This document shows, in pieces, positions 1 to 9,437 of a DNA stretch of 64,000 nucleotides. The number at the start of each line of letters is the position of its first letter. Positions within the stretch are counted from its first letter, which is position 1. The DNA lies in the NCBI RefSeq assembly GCF_900101395.1, contig NZ_FMZO01000018.1:43333-107332 (forward strand), read 5' to 3'. Source of the stretch: Niabella drilacis (GTDB lineage Bacteria > Bacteroidota > Bacteroidia > Chitinophagales > Chitinophagaceae). The notes under the pieces are model-generated. The model did no database searches. It was not told the DNA's origin and saw only the letters and a program-made list of their open reading frames with translations. The translations under genes and the position numbers were made by a program.

Positions 1-280
1 CTTTTAGCTCTCTCCGGATAGCCGCCTCAAGACTGGCATCCGTATCATCTACACAGCCGCCGGGGATCTCATAATGCGTTTCCCCTATCCCATGCCGGTA
101 TTGGGTTTCCAGCAAAACCTGGTTATCTTCCGTAAGGGCAAATGCCGTAACCCAGGTAGGAAATTCATATACATAATAAGGGTCTACTATTTTCCCCTCC
201 GGTGTTTCGCACCGGTCCCTGCGCACAGTAAACCAAAGATCTTTAAACAGGTATTCGGATGAAAGCGTTTTCCAGTTCAT
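1..280 (-). CDS. Nudix hydrolase, N-terminal part (cut by window edge)
   Basis: Reading leftward from the ATG at 280 gives about 93 residues before the window ends. The visible part starts MNWKTLSSEYLFKDLWFTVR and reaches a Nudix-like box near residues 74-92 (PGG, then a run of Asp, then RREL). This suits an ADP-ribose pyrophosphatase-type enzyme that hydrolyses nucleoside diphosphates linked to another group. The box is slightly unusual: the first Glu position is Asp and one extra residue seems to be present. The start codon overlaps the stop of the upstream DinB-like gene in a TAATG arrangement, so the two are probably translated together. The substrate cannot be read from this fragment. 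Confidence 0.75.
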   Translation of the reverse strand, partial: MNWKTLSSEYLFKDLWFTVRRDRCETPEGKIVDPYYVYEFPTWVTAFALTEDNQVLLETQYRHGIGETHYEIPGGCVDDTDASLEAAIRRELK

Positions 281-807
281 TACTGCCATTTTTGTTTTTC
301 TCTTAAATAATTGATCTGCGCCACATGATGTTTGCCATGCCATGCATACAGCTGCAGATAATAGGATAAAGGCAGGGCGCTTCCCGTAGCCGGATGCACC
401 AGCGCCCGCATCCATTGCGCATCATCCAGGTTATCCATTGCTGCATACCACCGCGCATGCAATGCATAAAGCAACGTAACCGAGAGATTCACGGGCAACG
501 TTTGCACATCACCCAGCCCCGCCCAGGCTTTTTCATCATAGGGTTTAATGACCGGGCGCTCTTCCGTTAATCCCAATTTAAACCGGGTATAGGCATTTAT
601 ATGACTGTCGGCAACGTGATGCACCAATTGATGCACGGTCCATCCCCCTTCCCTGTAAGGCGTTTGCAACTGCGCTTCATTGAGGTTCATAATGGCAGCC
701 TCCAGCATATTGGGCAAATAGCGTATGGCTCCCAGGCACTCCCGCTTTACGCCGGCCGTAAACGGGCCTGCTTCAAATGTCCCGATCGGGTATTGATTTT
801 CGATCAT
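280..807 (-). CDS. DinB-superfamily protein, YfiT/BstA-like
   Basis: A 175-residue cytosolic four-helix-bundle protein of the DinB superfamily. It resembles the Bacillus YfiT group, annotated as putative metal-dependent hydrolases or bacillithiol S-transferases. The likely metal ligands are visible: His in the HHVADSH stretch near residues 65-71 and the WHGKHHVAQI motif near residues 155-164, in the spacing usual for the family. It starts at the first ATG after an 84-bp gap from the FKBP gene and overlaps the Nudix start by one base. The fold assignment is firm; the reaction is not, and whether this organism makes bacillithiol is not shown here. Confidence 0.82.
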   Translation of the reverse strand: MIENQYPIGTFEAGPFTAGVKRECLGAIRYLPNMLEAAIMNLNEAQLQTPYREGGWTVHQLVHHVADSHINAYTRFKLGLTEERPVIKPYDEKAWAGLGDVQTLPVNLSVTLLYALHARWYAAMDNLDDAQWMRALVHPATGSALPLSYYLQLYAWHGKHHVAQINYLREKQKWQ

Positions 808-891
808 AAGCCGATATTGATGACAAAAAAATCATGAACAACGTATGGCCCTGTCAACATTTAACCCTGCAAATACACACTGTTCAGGGCC

Positions 892-1326
892 TCAATGCAC
901 CTGCAATAGTTCCACTTCAAACAGCAGGGTGGCGCCGCCCGGTATATCCCTGCCCGCGCCCCTGTCGCCATAAGCCAGGTCAGAGGGGATCCACAGCCGC
1001 CAGTGACTGCCCTCTTTCATGAGGGGAATAGCGATCTGCCATCCTTTGATGAGCGCCTTCAAAGGCGCCGTAAAGGGCTGGTTCCGTTTAAAAGAGCTGT
1101 CAAACTCGGTGCCATCCAGCAAGGCACCCCGGTAGTGCGCAGTTACCGACTGATGAACGGTTGGCTGCTTCCCGGTGCCTTCTTTGACCACCTCATACTG
1201 GATCCCTTCCGGAAGGGTTTGCACGCTATCCTTATCTTTATTTGCCTCAAGGAATTTCCGGCCTTCTTCTTTCTGCGCCTCAATTTTATTATTCATAAAT
1301 GCTTTCAGTTTATCCTGTAATCCCAT
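892..1326 (-). CDS. FKBP-type peptidyl-prolyl cis-trans isomerase
   Basis: A 144-residue protein with a charged helical N-terminus (residues 1-40) and a C-terminal FKBP domain (about 45-144). Family motifs are clear: YRGALLDGTEFDSS, then LIKGWQIAIPLMKEG, the aromatic WIPSDLAYGDRG and the closing IPGGATLLFEVELL. It should catalyse proline cis-trans isomerisation during protein folding. No signal peptide is present, so this copy is probably cytoplasmic, unlike many Mip/FkpA proteins. A -7 box (TATCTTTG on the minus strand, 1361-1368) lies 35 bp upstream. Confidence 0.93.
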   Translation of the reverse strand: MGLQDKLKAFMNNKIEAQKEEGRKFLEANKDKDSVQTLPEGIQYEVVKEGTGKQPTVHQSVTAHYRGALLDGTEFDSSFKRNQPFTAPLKALIKGWQIAIPLMKEGSHWRLWIPSDLAYGDRGAGRDIPGGATLLFEVELLQVH

Positions 1327-1360
1327 GGTATATTTTTATACTATCGAAACTAAATAACCC

Positions 1361-1368
1361 CAAAGATA
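1361..1368 (-). promoter_or_regulatory. Bacteroidota -7 box for the FKBP gene
   Basis: The minus strand reads TATCTTTG, an exact match to the TAnnTTTG -7 consensus of Bacteroidota housekeeping promoters. No convincing TTTG -33 element lies 19-21 bp further upstream. The start would be about 25-30 nt before the FKBP ATG. Confidence 0.45.
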
Positions 1369-1477
1369 ACAAATCCCGTCCAAAGAGACCGGAACAGGCG
1401 CTGCCCGGCACCGGGGTATTTACGAAAAAAGACCTCGCGGCCGCTCTCCCGAATAGCAACCCGTTAAGAGAAATTTT

Positions 1478-1522
1478 ATATTCCGCCAAAACTTGCTTTT
1501 TTATTCATTTTTGGCGAATTAT
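1478..1522. repeat. Decayed copy of the CGCCAAAA inverted-repeat element
   Basis: Left arm 1478-1491 and right arm 1509-1522 form a 14-bp inverted repeat with two mismatches, separated by 17 nt that are mostly T. Core, spacing and T-rich spacer match the perfect copy at 1665-1709, but the TAnnTTTG box is damaged here. It lies in the 388-bp gap (1327-1714) between the FKBP and ATPase genes, which otherwise shows nothing recognisable. Confidence 0.6.
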
Positions 1523-1664
1523 AAATATCCTTCCTGCTCCTGCTCAAAAGCGTCCGGGCATCGCTACGCCGTAACTTCGAAGCATTTTACAGGAAGCCCG
1601 CTTCAGACAATATCATCAGCAGGCGTTGCCTGCTTCAGCCATCCGGCAAACATGATAGAAAATC

Positions 1665-1709
1665 ATATTTCGCCAAAACTGTATTTTTTTTATACTTTTG
1701 GCGAAATAT
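1665..1709 (+). promoter_or_regulatory. Perfect inverted repeat with embedded promoter, before the DUF234 ATPase
   Basis: Arms ATATTTCGCCAAAA (1665-1678) and TTTTGGCGAAATAT (1696-1709) are perfect 14-bp reverse complements around a 17-nt T-rich spacer. A TAnnTTTG -7 box (TACTTTTG, 1693-1700) overlaps the right arm, and the ATPase start follows at 1715. Transcripts from it would have almost no leader. A repressor binding here, or a folded 5' end, would control the ATPase. That role is inferred. Confidence 0.55.
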
Positions 1710-1714
1710 AGAAC

Positions 1715-3166
1715 ATGGGAGTCATCATCGGGAGAGCAGAAGAAGCCCAGCTCCTCTCAGACATTGCAGGCACACCAGAGGCAGAACTGGTAGCCATTTA
1801 TGGAAGAAGACGGATCGGTAAGACCTACCTGGTTCATAACTTTTTCGAAAACGACATCCTCTTTGAGGTGTCCGGCCTGCACAACGCCTCCCTGCAGGAA
1901 CAACTGGAAAATTTTAAAGACTGCCTCCTGAAAACGGTTCCCGGAAAGAAGATACCGATACCAGGGAACTGGCTGCAGGCATTTCAGCAGCTCATTAAAT
2001 ATATTCAACCTCAAATAAAAAAAAGGAAGAAGGTCCTCTTCTTTGATGAGTTTCCCTGGATGGATTCGCCCCGGTCCGGCTTTATGCCGGCCTTTGAGAA
2101 CTTCTGGAACAGCTGGGCCTCCCGGCAAAAAAATCTTATTGTGATCATTTGCGGCTCTGCCGCTTCCTGGATGATCCGCAGGGTGGTGCAAAACAAAGGC
2201 GGCCTGCACAACCGGATCACCCGTCAGATACGCCTGCGGCCCTTTTCCCTGGCGGAAACCGAAGCTTTTTTCCGCGCGCAGCACGTTACACTGGACCGGT
2301 ACCAGGTACTGCAACTGTACATGGCAATGGGCGGCGTGCCCCAGTACCTGAAGCAGGTAAAGCGCGGCGAAAGCGCTGTGCAGGCAATTGACCGGGTCTG
2401 CTTTTCAAAAGACAGCTACCTGGCCAATGAATTCAATAATCTTTATCGTTCCCGTTTCGACAGCGCCCAGCATCATATCGCTATTGTAAAAGCACTTGCA
2501 GGAAAACCCTCGGGGCTGACCAGAAACGAGATCATCGATACACTGCGGTTATCATCCGGCGGGGGTATTACACAAACGCTTGATGAGCTGGCAGAATCCG
2601 GCTTTATTACATCCTATGTACCATTTGGGAAAACGGTCAAGAACGGTATTTACAAACTAACGGATGAGTATTCACTGTTCTACCTGAAATTTATTGCCGC
2701 CAACAAAAAAACCGGCAGGGGCACCTGGCTCAAACTGTTCAATACCGCATCCTGGAAAAGCTGGAGCGGCTATGCTTTTGAAGCCATTTGCCAGAAGCAC
2801 CTGGAACAGCTAAAGGCAGCCCTGGGCATTTCCGGCATATATACCAAAGACAGTATCTGGAGAAGCAGGGCAGCAGCAACAGCCCGGAAGAGCGCACAGA
2901 TCGATCTTGTCATGGACCGCAGCGACCGTTGCATTAACCTTTTTGAAATGAAGTTCTCCGCCAAAACGTTTGTGCTTACAAAAGCATACCTTTCGGAGCT
3001 CTTAAACAAACAGGAACTTTTTATTGAACATACAGGTACAAGAAAAACAGTATTCCTGGGTATGATGACCACTTACGGGATCAGGAATACGGAAGACTTT
3101 GCCGGTATCATCCAGCACCAGCTCTCCATGGATGTATTGTTCCGTCCGGTTCAGCCGGCGCTCTAA
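1715..3166 (+). CDS. ATP-binding protein, ATPase_2 plus DUF234 nuclease-like domain
   Basis: A 483-residue protein. The N-terminal P-loop ATPase has Walker A GRRRIGKT at residues 30-37 and Walker B VLFFDEF ending at D111-E112. A winged-helix-like middle part follows. The C-terminus fits a PD-(D/E)XK nuclease core, with D397, E411 and K413 in the IDLVMD and FEMKFS stretches, as is usual for DUF234 proteins. The role of this abundant Bacteroidota and archaeal family is not established; links to defence or mobile DNA are often suspected. Its last bases overlap the convergent ABC gene by 4 nt. The inverted repeat just upstream suggests regulation of its own expression. Confidence 0.88.
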   Translation: MGVIIGRAEEAQLLSDIAGTPEAELVAIYGRRRIGKTYLVHNFFENDILFEVSGLHNASLQEQLENFKDCLLKTVPGKKIPIPGNWLQAFQQLIKYIQPQIKKRKKVLFFDEFPWMDSPRSGFMPAFENFWNSWASRQKNLIVIICGSAASWMIRRVVQNKGGLHNRITRQIRLRPFSLAETEAFFRAQHVTLDRYQVLQLYMAMGGVPQYLKQVKRGESAVQAIDRVCFSKDSYLANEFNNLYRSRFDSAQHHIAIVKALAGKPSGLTRNEIIDTLRLSSGGGITQTLDELAESGFITSYVPFGKTVKNGIYKLTDEYSLFYLKFIAANKKTGRGTWLKLFNTASWKSWSGYAFEAICQKHLEQLKAALGISGIYTKDSIWRSRAAATARKSAQIDLVMDRSDRCINLFEMKFSAKTFVLTKAYLSELLNKQELFIEHTGTRKTVFLGMMTTYGIRNTEDFAGIIQHQLSMDVLFRPVQPAL

Positions 3167-3924
3167 CCCTCCCTCAGGTGCTTACCCGTAAGATGAATAA
3201 ACACATCTTCCAGGTTTGCCTTTTTTACTTCCCTGGGGCGTTCAAACCCCGTTGCTACCAGGTTATCAATTAACCGGTCCGGTGTATCCAGTGCCACAAT
3301 AGCACCCGAGTCAATGATAGCGATCCGGTTACAGAGGTATTCGGCTTCATCCATATAATGCGTGGTAAGAATAATAGTGGTGCCTGCTGTATTGATGTTC
3401 CGGATCAGCTCCCACAGGTTCCTGCGCGCCTGCGGATCCAGGCCGGTAGTGGGCTCGTCCAGGAATATGATCCGGGGCTTGTTGATCAGCGTGGTGGCAA
3501 CGGAGAACCGCTGCTTCTGTCCGCCGCTCAGGTCTTTGAACTTTGCCCGGGCCTTCTCTTCCAGGTTCACCATTTTCAACAACTCCATTGCATGCACCCG
3601 CTGATTGTACAGGCCGGCAAAAAGCTCAACCAGCTGTACCAGGTTCAGACCCGGATAATACCCGCTGGCCTGGAGCTGCACGCCAATAACCTCCTTGATC
3701 CGGTCCGGGTCCCGGTCCAGGTCATAACCCGCCACCACTACGCTCCCTCCCGTTTTCGGGCGCAGCGTTTCAATAATTTCCAGCGTGGTGGACTTGCCTG
3801 CTCCGTTGGGGCCCAGTAACCCGAAGACCTCACCTTCCTGCACTTCAAATGAAATACCTTTTACCGCCCTGAACTGATCATAATCCTTTACAAGATCATG
3901 TACGGAAATAATAGGAGTTGTCAT
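3163..3924 (-). CDS. ABC transporter ATP-binding protein (DrrA/CcmA type)
   Basis: A 253-residue ABC ATPase with every diagnostic motif: Walker A GPNGAGKST (38-46), signature LSGGQ (132-136), Walker B IFLDEP (D156, E157) and switch His189 in TTHYMDEA. The sequence suits the ABC-2 exporter class (drug or polysaccharide export, DrrA/CcmA-like), with a short C-terminal extension ending in the usual EDVFIHLTG. No permease lies beside it: aspartate kinase is divergent upstream and the DUF234 ATPase converges from the other side. Its membrane partner must be encoded elsewhere, so the cargo is unknown. Confidence 0.93.
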   Translation of the reverse strand: MTTPIISVHDLVKDYDQFRAVKGISFEVQEGEVFGLLGPNGAGKSTTLEIIETLRPKTGGSVVVAGYDLDRDPDRIKEVIGVQLQASGYYPGLNLVQLVELFAGLYNQRVHAMELLKMVNLEEKARAKFKDLSGGQKQRFSVATTLINKPRIIFLDEPTTGLDPQARRNLWELIRNINTAGTTIILTTHYMDEAEYLCNRIAIIDSGAIVALDTPDRLIDNLVATGFERPREVKKANLEDVFIHLTGKHLREG

Positions 3925-3984
3925 GGCGCTAAAACTACAAATAAGTTGGCAAAAAAGGACGACCTTCGCTGCAAAACAAAAAAG

Positions 3985-5250
3985 ATGAAGGTGTATAAAT
4001 TCGGAGGAGCCTCTGTGAACAGTGCAGAACGGATCTCAAATGTTGCAGCGATCCTGGAGCGTTTCTCCGATGACGACCTGGTGATCGTGATCTCTGCAAT
4101 GGGCAAAACTACCAATGCCCTGGAAAAAGTAGTGCAGGCTTTTTATGCAGAAAAAAAGGAGGAGGCCCTGCAGCTTTTTGATGAAATAAAACGGCAACAC
4201 CTTACCACTGCCAAATACCTGCTGGTTACCCATTACCTGGCCTGCGAAGCCCGGCTGCGCGATTGCTTTACCGAAGTGGAATGGATGCTGCATGATGCGC
4301 CTGTACGTGAATTTGATTATTACTATGACCAGGTAGTAAGTGTTGGAGAACTACTGGCCACCTGCATAGTAAGCTTTTACCTTTCCGAGCGGGGCATTCA
4401 AAATGAATGGGTGGACGTACGCGATATTTTCCGCACTGATGATAATTTCAGGGATGCCAATATCAACTGGGCATTCACCCAACAACAGGTAGACCGCTAT
4501 ATCCAGCCCCTGGTTCAGCAGAAGAAATGGATCATTACCCAGGGATTCATCGGCGCTACTGACGAAAACGAAAGCACCACACTGGGACGCGAAGGCAGCG
4601 ATTATTCTGCAGCCCTTTTTGCAAATATGCTCAACGCAGCAAGCCTCACGATCTGGAAAGACGTGGAAAGCGTAATGAGCGCCGATCCCAAACAGATACC
4701 CGATGCCGTTCCGATCCATTCACTCAGCTATAATGAAGTGATCGAAATGGCCTACTACGGCGCCCAGGTGATCCATCCCAAAACCATTAAGCCCCTGCAG
4801 AACAAGAACATTCCGCTCTACGTAAAATGTTTCCTGGATGCCGACCTGCCCGGAACCATTATTCATAACAGTGTCAATAAAGACCTGCCGCCGATCATTG
4901 TTATAAAAGAGAACCAGGTGATGATGGAGTTGAAAACAAAAGACTTTTCTTTTGTGGGAGATGCCCATGCCTACCAGCTGTATCAATGGTTCAACGAACA
5001 TTCGCTGCGCCCCACGCTTACACAAAACGGGGCCATCAGTCTCATCTTTGCTTTTGACAACTGGGAGGAAAAGATCAGCCGGTTCTCATCGGCTGCTGCC
5101 GGGATGTTTGACGTGCATGTAACCCCCGGGTTAACGCTCACCACCATCCGGCATTACAACCAGGCAGCGCTGGACCGGTATATCAACAACAAAGAAATGC
5201 TTGTAAAACAACAAACCCAGCGGAATATAAGGGTGCTGCATCGTTCATAA
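3985..5250 (+). CDS. lysC: Aspartate kinase
   Basis: A 421-residue enzyme that phosphorylates L-aspartate, the first step toward lysine/diaminopimelate, threonine and methionine. The N-terminal KFGGASV (residues 5-11) is the kinase nucleotide-binding signature. The GREGSDYSAA and WKDVESVMSADP stretches belong to the amino-acid kinase fold, and the last ~130 residues look like ACT regulatory domains. The reading frame is open upstream to 3898, but the ATG at 3985 places the conserved MKVYKFGG at the N-terminus, so it is chosen. No fused homoserine dehydrogenase is present. It is divergent from the ABC ATPase with only 60 bp between, and stops 16 bp before the convergent L,D-transpeptidase. Confidence 0.94.
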   Translation: MKVYKFGGASVNSAERISNVAAILERFSDDDLVIVISAMGKTTNALEKVVQAFYAEKKEEALQLFDEIKRQHLTTAKYLLVTHYLACEARLRDCFTEVEWMLHDAPVREFDYYYDQVVSVGELLATCIVSFYLSERGIQNEWVDVRDIFRTDDNFRDANINWAFTQQQVDRYIQPLVQQKKWIITQGFIGATDENESTTLGREGSDYSAALFANMLNAASLTIWKDVESVMSADPKQIPDAVPIHSLSYNEVIEMAYYGAQVIHPKTIKPLQNKNIPLYVKCFLDADLPGTIIHNSVNKDLPPIIVIKENQVMMELKTKDFSFVGDAHAYQLYQWFNEHSLRPTLTQNGAISLIFAFDNWEEKISRFSSAAAGMFDVHVTPGLTLTTIRHYNQAALDRYINNKEMLVKQQTQRNIRVLHRS

Positions 5251-5266
5251 CAGGAGGTTTTTACGC

Positions 5267-6466
5267 CTACTCTCCGTTAACAGCAATGGTTTGGACCATC
5301 TTTTTAGCAACCGGTTTTTCCCGCAAAATAGCCGGGGACCAGGCGGGCATTTTTTCCAGTTTTGACAACAGCACTTTATCAAAATAGTCATCCACTCCGC
5401 CCTTCAGGATCTTGAAGTTAACAGGACTTCCATCTTTATCAATGATAAACTCCAGCTGTACATAAGCATGCGTTACGCTATCCGGCAACGCCTTTACCAT
5501 TTCAGCGCCCACGCGCTTTACATATTCCGAAAATGCAGCGGCGCCACCGGGGTACTCCGGCCATTTGGCTACGGCATCGGCTATAAAATCCACTTTCCGG
5601 TGGCTGGGAACAAAATCCGATTTAGGGCGTTGCTTGGGCTGGAACCGGGGCGCCAGCACCGGCGCATCGTTGATCACATACTCGCCATTATCCTTTGTCA
5701 TCACCACCGGCAGCTGCTTGTGCTGTTCAAAATATTCAAACGCCTCCTCCAGCTTTACGTTAAGCGCCTTGTAGGAAGGATCCGCCTCCAGCATCTTATT
5801 CAGATACTCATAGCTTCGCTTTACACTGTAATTGATCGGGAATATATGAACGGGTATATAATCCAGCCCGGCGCTTTTAGCTCCGGCCGTCAGGAGGTAC
5901 AATTCGTCGATCTGGTCATTTTTAATAGGGATACATCCCACGGTAGCACATCCCCCGTGTATAAAAATATCCCCTCCCGGCTTTGCCTGGTCGGAAAGGA
6001 TCCGGTCAGATGCGTTGGGATAATTCAGACCCAGCGATAAATAATAGGTGCTATTGGGGTTAAACTCGTTGATATAATAAAAGCCTTCCGGCACCTGGTA
6101 ATCGCCCTCAAACCTTTTGGGGCCCAAGGAACCGGCCAGGGCGCACACCTTGTAAATCTTCAGGAGTTTGTATTCGTCTTTTATCGAATTCTTTACCCAC
6201 ACTTCCAGCTGACTGTCGTACTTGAACGAGCGGAGGTATACATATTTGGCAGGCCAGTCGAGCCCTTTCAGTTTAAAAAGATTCTTCAGGTATTCCCCCT
6301 TCTTCTGGAAGGACTCTTTAGGGCGGGGCAAACTGGTTTGCGCATCAAAAAAAGCGCCGTATGATACCGGCGGCGTATAAGAATTCTGTGCAGAGCTGAA
6401 TATAGAAAATGTAAAAATGCTTGCAATAACGAAGTAACCCCTTTTTCCTCTCAGTTTTAAAGCCAT
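5267..6466 (-). CDS. YafK-like L,D-transpeptidase with TonB-like C-terminal domain
   Basis: A 399-residue exported protein. A signal peptide (about 1-26, ending SSAQ) is followed by a YkuD/YafK-type domain (about 70-230) with the catalytic signature HGGCATVGC (H170, C178). YafK-type enzymes act on peptidoglycan; E. coli YafK (DpaA) cuts the Braun lipoprotein link. Residues ~335-399 resemble the C-terminal domain of TonB (stretches YVQLEFIIDKDG, VNFKILKGG, KMPAWSPA). The combination suggests a periplasmic enzyme that docks on a TonB-box partner or another envelope protein, but the second domain may only be a structural look-alike. It is transcribed alone, convergent with aspartate kinase. Confidence 0.85.
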   Translation of the reverse strand: MALKLRGKRGYFVIASIFTFSIFSSAQNSYTPPVSYGAFFDAQTSLPRPKESFQKKGEYLKNLFKLKGLDWPAKYVYLRSFKYDSQLEVWVKNSIKDEYKLLKIYKVCALAGSLGPKRFEGDYQVPEGFYYINEFNPNSTYYLSLGLNYPNASDRILSDQAKPGGDIFIHGGCATVGCIPIKNDQIDELYLLTAGAKSAGLDYIPVHIFPINYSVKRSYEYLNKMLEADPSYKALNVKLEEAFEYFEQHKQLPVVMTKDNGEYVINDAPVLAPRFQPKQRPKSDFVPSHRKVDFIADAVAKWPEYPGGAAAFSEYVKRVGAEMVKALPDSVTHAYVQLEFIIDKDGSPVNFKILKGGVDDYFDKVLLSKLEKMPAWSPAILREKPVAKKMVQTIAVNGE

Positions 6467-6728
6467 TTTAAATCAATAATAATTCCCCGGATCTATGAAT
6501 CGCCGTTTTAAATATTTATCAATACAGAACCTCAACCGTACCCGCCTTTCACCGCTATATAATAACGAAAAAAGGAGGCGTATATTTCGGTTAAGCGTTA
6601 CAAATTATCTACAAATTTAGCTTTTATGTGTTAAAAAATATATAATATATCATTGTTCCCTGAATTTCATTCATTTAAAAACGGCTGTAAATTTCGGTGC
6701 CGGATGACAGAAGCTTCTTTCAATATCC

Positions 6729-6736
6729 TATTTTTG
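6729..6736 (+). promoter_or_regulatory. -7 box directly before threonine aldolase
   Basis: TATTTTTG matches TAnnTTTG, and its last base lies 8 nt before the ATG at 6745, so the transcript would be leaderless or nearly so. No -33 TTTG lies at the right distance. The rest of the AT-rich gap 6467-6728 shows nothing else recognisable. Confidence 0.4.
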
Positions 6737-6744
6737 AAACCCAA

Positions 6745-7755
6745 ATGATTGATCTACGTTCTGATACCGTAACACGCCCCACCCCCGGCATGCTGCAGGC
6801 TATGATGCAGGCAGCCACCGGAGATGATGTTTTTGGGGAAGACCCCGCTGTTAATGAACTGGAAGCCCGCTGTGCTGCGATGTTCCGCATGGAGGCTGCG
6901 CTTTTTTGTTCCAGCGGTACCCAAACCAACCAGATCGCCATCAAATGTCATACCCAGCCCGGTAACGAGGTCATCTGCGATGCAGACGCTCATATTTACC
7001 AGTACGAAGCGGGGGGCATTGCTTTCAATTCCGGCGCATCGGTCCGTTTGCTGCCCGGTGACCGCGGACGTATCACTGCTGCGCAGGTGCTGACCGCCAT
7101 CAACCCGGACGATGTACACAAACCGGCGAGTACGCTGGTATGCATTGAAAATACCAGTAACCGGGGCGGTGGAAGCTGTTATGATTTTGAAGAGCTCAAA
7201 AAGATACAGGAAGTGTGCCGCGCTCACGGAATGGGCTTTCACCTGGATGGCGCCCGGTTGTTTAACGCGCTCATCGCCCGCGGGGAAACTGCCGGACAAT
7301 ACGGGACCCTGTTTGACAGTATCTCCGTTTGTTTTTCAAAAGGCCTGGGCTGCCCCGTGGGAAGCGTACTGCTGGGAAATAAAACCTTTATTGCAAGGGC
7401 ACGGCGTTTCCGGAAAGTGCTCGGAGGCGGTATGCGCCAGGCGGGCATCCTTGCGGCCGCGGGAACCTACGCCCTGGAGCATCATATTGACCGGCTGCAA
7501 ACCGATCATCTGCATGCAGCGGCAATTGCCGGGGAACTGCAGCACTGCCATTTTGTTGAAAACCTGTTACCCGTAGCAACAAATATCATTATTTTTGAAA
7601 CAAGGGGCATCACGGCTTCTGACCTGGTTACGAGGCTTGGAGCACAGGGCATTCTTTGCAATGCTGTTGCTCCCAGCCGCGTCCGTTTTGTACTGCATCT
7701 CGATATTACAGAGCGCATGGTACAACAGGTGATCGAAAAGATCCGGTCCATTTAA
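6745..7755 (+). CDS. ltaE: Low-specificity L-threonine aldolase
   Basis: A 336-residue PLP enzyme that splits L-threonine or L-allo-threonine into glycine and acetaldehyde. The N-terminus [16 protein letters not shown] is characteristic. HLDGAR (166-171, with D168 expected to hold the PLP ring nitrogen) and SVCFSKGLG (K199, PLP Schiff base) are present, and length is normal. The frame is open back to 6697, but the ATG at 6745 fits the family start and sits just behind a -7 box. Phosphoglucose isomerase begins 21 bp downstream on the same strand and may be co-transcribed, though the functions are unrelated. Confidence 0.94.
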   Translation: MIDLRSDTVTRPTPGMLQAMMQAATGDDVFGEDPAVNELEARCAAMFRMEAALFCSSGTQTNQIAIKCHTQPGNEVICDADAHIYQYEAGGIAFNSGASVRLLPGDRGRITAAQVLTAINPDDVHKPASTLVCIENTSNRGGGSCYDFEELKKIQEVCRAHGMGFHLDGARLFNALIARGETAGQYGTLFDSISVCFSKGLGCPVGSVLLGNKTFIARARRFRKVLGGGMRQAGILAAAGTYALEHHIDRLQTDHLHAAAIAGELQHCHFVENLLPVATNIIIFETRGITASDLVTRLGAQGILCNAVAPSRVRFVLHLDITERMVQQVIEKIRSI

Positions 7756-7776
7756 AAACTACTAAAGAAAAGAATT

Positions 7777-9426
7777 ATGTTACCAACCCAAAATCCATCC
7801 AAAACAAAAAGCTGGAAAAAATTGACCGCTCATTCAGAAACCATGAAGGCGGTACATATGCGGGACCTGTTTGCCGCCGACGATCAGCGTTTTCAGAAAT
7901 ATTCCCTCAGACATGGAGCGCTGCTCTTCGATTACTCAAAAAACAGGATCACGGATCAAACCCTTCAATTACTGGCGGAGCTGGCAAAGGAGGCGCAATT
8001 ACCGGAGGCCATCCGGGCCATGTTCTCCGGTGCGCTGATCAACCAGACCGAGCAGCGTTCCGTTCTGCACATCGCACTCCGGTACTTTGGCAAAGAAGCC
8101 ATCAACAGCAACGGCGAAAATGTAATGCCTGCGGTACGCAAGGTACAGCAAAAAATGAAGCGCTTTTGCGAGGCCGTACACAACGGATCGCATGTGGGAT
8201 ACACCGGTAAAAAAATCAAATCCATTGTCAATATCGGCATCGGGGGAAGCGACCTGGGGCCTTTTATGGTTACCGAAGCCCTGAAGCCTTATACCGTTAA
8301 AGGGATAGAAGCCTTTTTTGTTTCAAATGTAGACGGTACGCAGATCACAGAAGTGCTCAAAAAAGTAAACCCGGAAACCACGCTATTCCTGATCGCCTCC
8401 AAAACCTTTACCACCCAGGAAACCATGACCAATGCACATACAGCCCGGGACTGGTTCTTAAAAAAAGCCAAAGACATCAAACAGGTCTCCAAACACTTTG
8501 CTGCCCTGAGCACGAATGAAAAGGAAGTAAAAAAATTCGGCATCGATACAAAAAATATGTTTGAGTTTTGGGATTGGGTAGGCGGCCGCTATTCTCTCTG
8601 GTCCGCTATCGGTTTATCCATTGCCCTCACCATCGGCTACCACAATTTTGAGGCGCTTCTGAAAGGGGCTTATGATATTGATGAGCATTTCAAAACCGCT
8701 CCGTTTGAGCAGAACATCCCGGTGATCATGGCGCTTATAAGCCTCTGGTATATCAACTTTTTTGGTGCGCAAACAGAGGCCATCCTTCCCTATGACCAGT
8801 ATCTTCACCGCTTCCCTGCTTATTTTCAGCAGGGCAATATGGAAAGCAACGGGAAAAGCGTGGACCGGAACGGGAAAAGAGTGACCTATGCCACCGGGCC
8901 GGTGATCTGGGGTGAGCCCGGCACCAACGGGCAGCATGCATTTTACCAGCTCATACACCAGGGCACGCCTTTGATCCCCTGCGATTTTATTGCCCCGGCA
9001 CAAACACATAACCCGGTGGGCGATCACCATCAAAAACTATTGAGCAATTTTTTTGCACAGACCGAGGCCCTGATGAACGGGAAAACGCTGAAAGAGGTAA
9101 AAGATGAATTGAAAAAATCGGGCCTCTCCAGGGCAGATACTGACCGCCTGGCACCCTTTAAGGTTTTTGAAGGCAATAAGCCTACTAATTCCTTCCTGGT
9201 AGAGCGGATCACTCCGTTTACCCTGGGGCAACTGATCGCATTATATGAGCACAAGATCTTCGTTCAGGGAGTGATCTGGGATATTTACAGCTTTGACCAG
9301 TGGGGGGTGGAGCTTGGGAAGCAGCTGGCCAACAAGATCCTTCCTGCTTTGGAAGGCGATGCGCCGGTAACCGGGCACGACAGCAGCACATCCGGCCTGA
9401 TCAATGCCTACAAAAAGATGCGGTGA
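7777..9426 (+). CDS. pgi: Glucose-6-phosphate isomerase
   Basis: A 549-residue cytosolic enzyme that interconverts glucose-6-phosphate and fructose-6-phosphate. It has the full eubacterial-type length and both family signatures: GIGGSDLGP around residues 154-162 and the region [18 protein letters not shown] near 505-522. The catalytic Glu of [10 protein letters not shown] is also present. It is the second gene after threonine aldolase and is followed by a long hairpin at 9438-9489. Confidence 0.97.
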   Translation: MLPTQNPSKTKSWKKLTAHSETMKAVHMRDLFAADDQRFQKYSLRHGALLFDYSKNRITDQTLQLLAELAKEAQLPEAIRAMFSGALINQTEQRSVLHIALRYFGKEAINSNGENVMPAVRKVQQKMKRFCEAVHNGSHVGYTGKKIKSIVNIGIGGSDLGPFMVTEALKPYTVKGIEAFFVSNVDGTQITEVLKKVNPETTLFLIASKTFTTQETMTNAHTARDWFLKKAKDIKQVSKHFAALSTNEKEVKKFGIDTKNMFEFWDWVGGRYSLWSAIGLSIALTIGYHNFEALLKGAYDIDEHFKTAPFEQNIPVIMALISLWYINFFGAQTEAILPYDQYLHRFPAYFQQGNMESNGKSVDRNGKRVTYATGPVIWGEPGTNGQHAFYQLIHQGTPLIPCDFIAPAQTHNPVGDHHQKLLSNFFAQTEALMNGKTLKEVKDELKKSGLSRADTDRLAPFKVFEGNKPTNSFLVERITPFTLGQLIALYEHKIFVQGVIWDIYSFDQWGVELGKQLANKILPALEGDAPVTGHDSSTSGLINAYKKMR

Positions 9427-9437
9427 CCATTGTGCGC

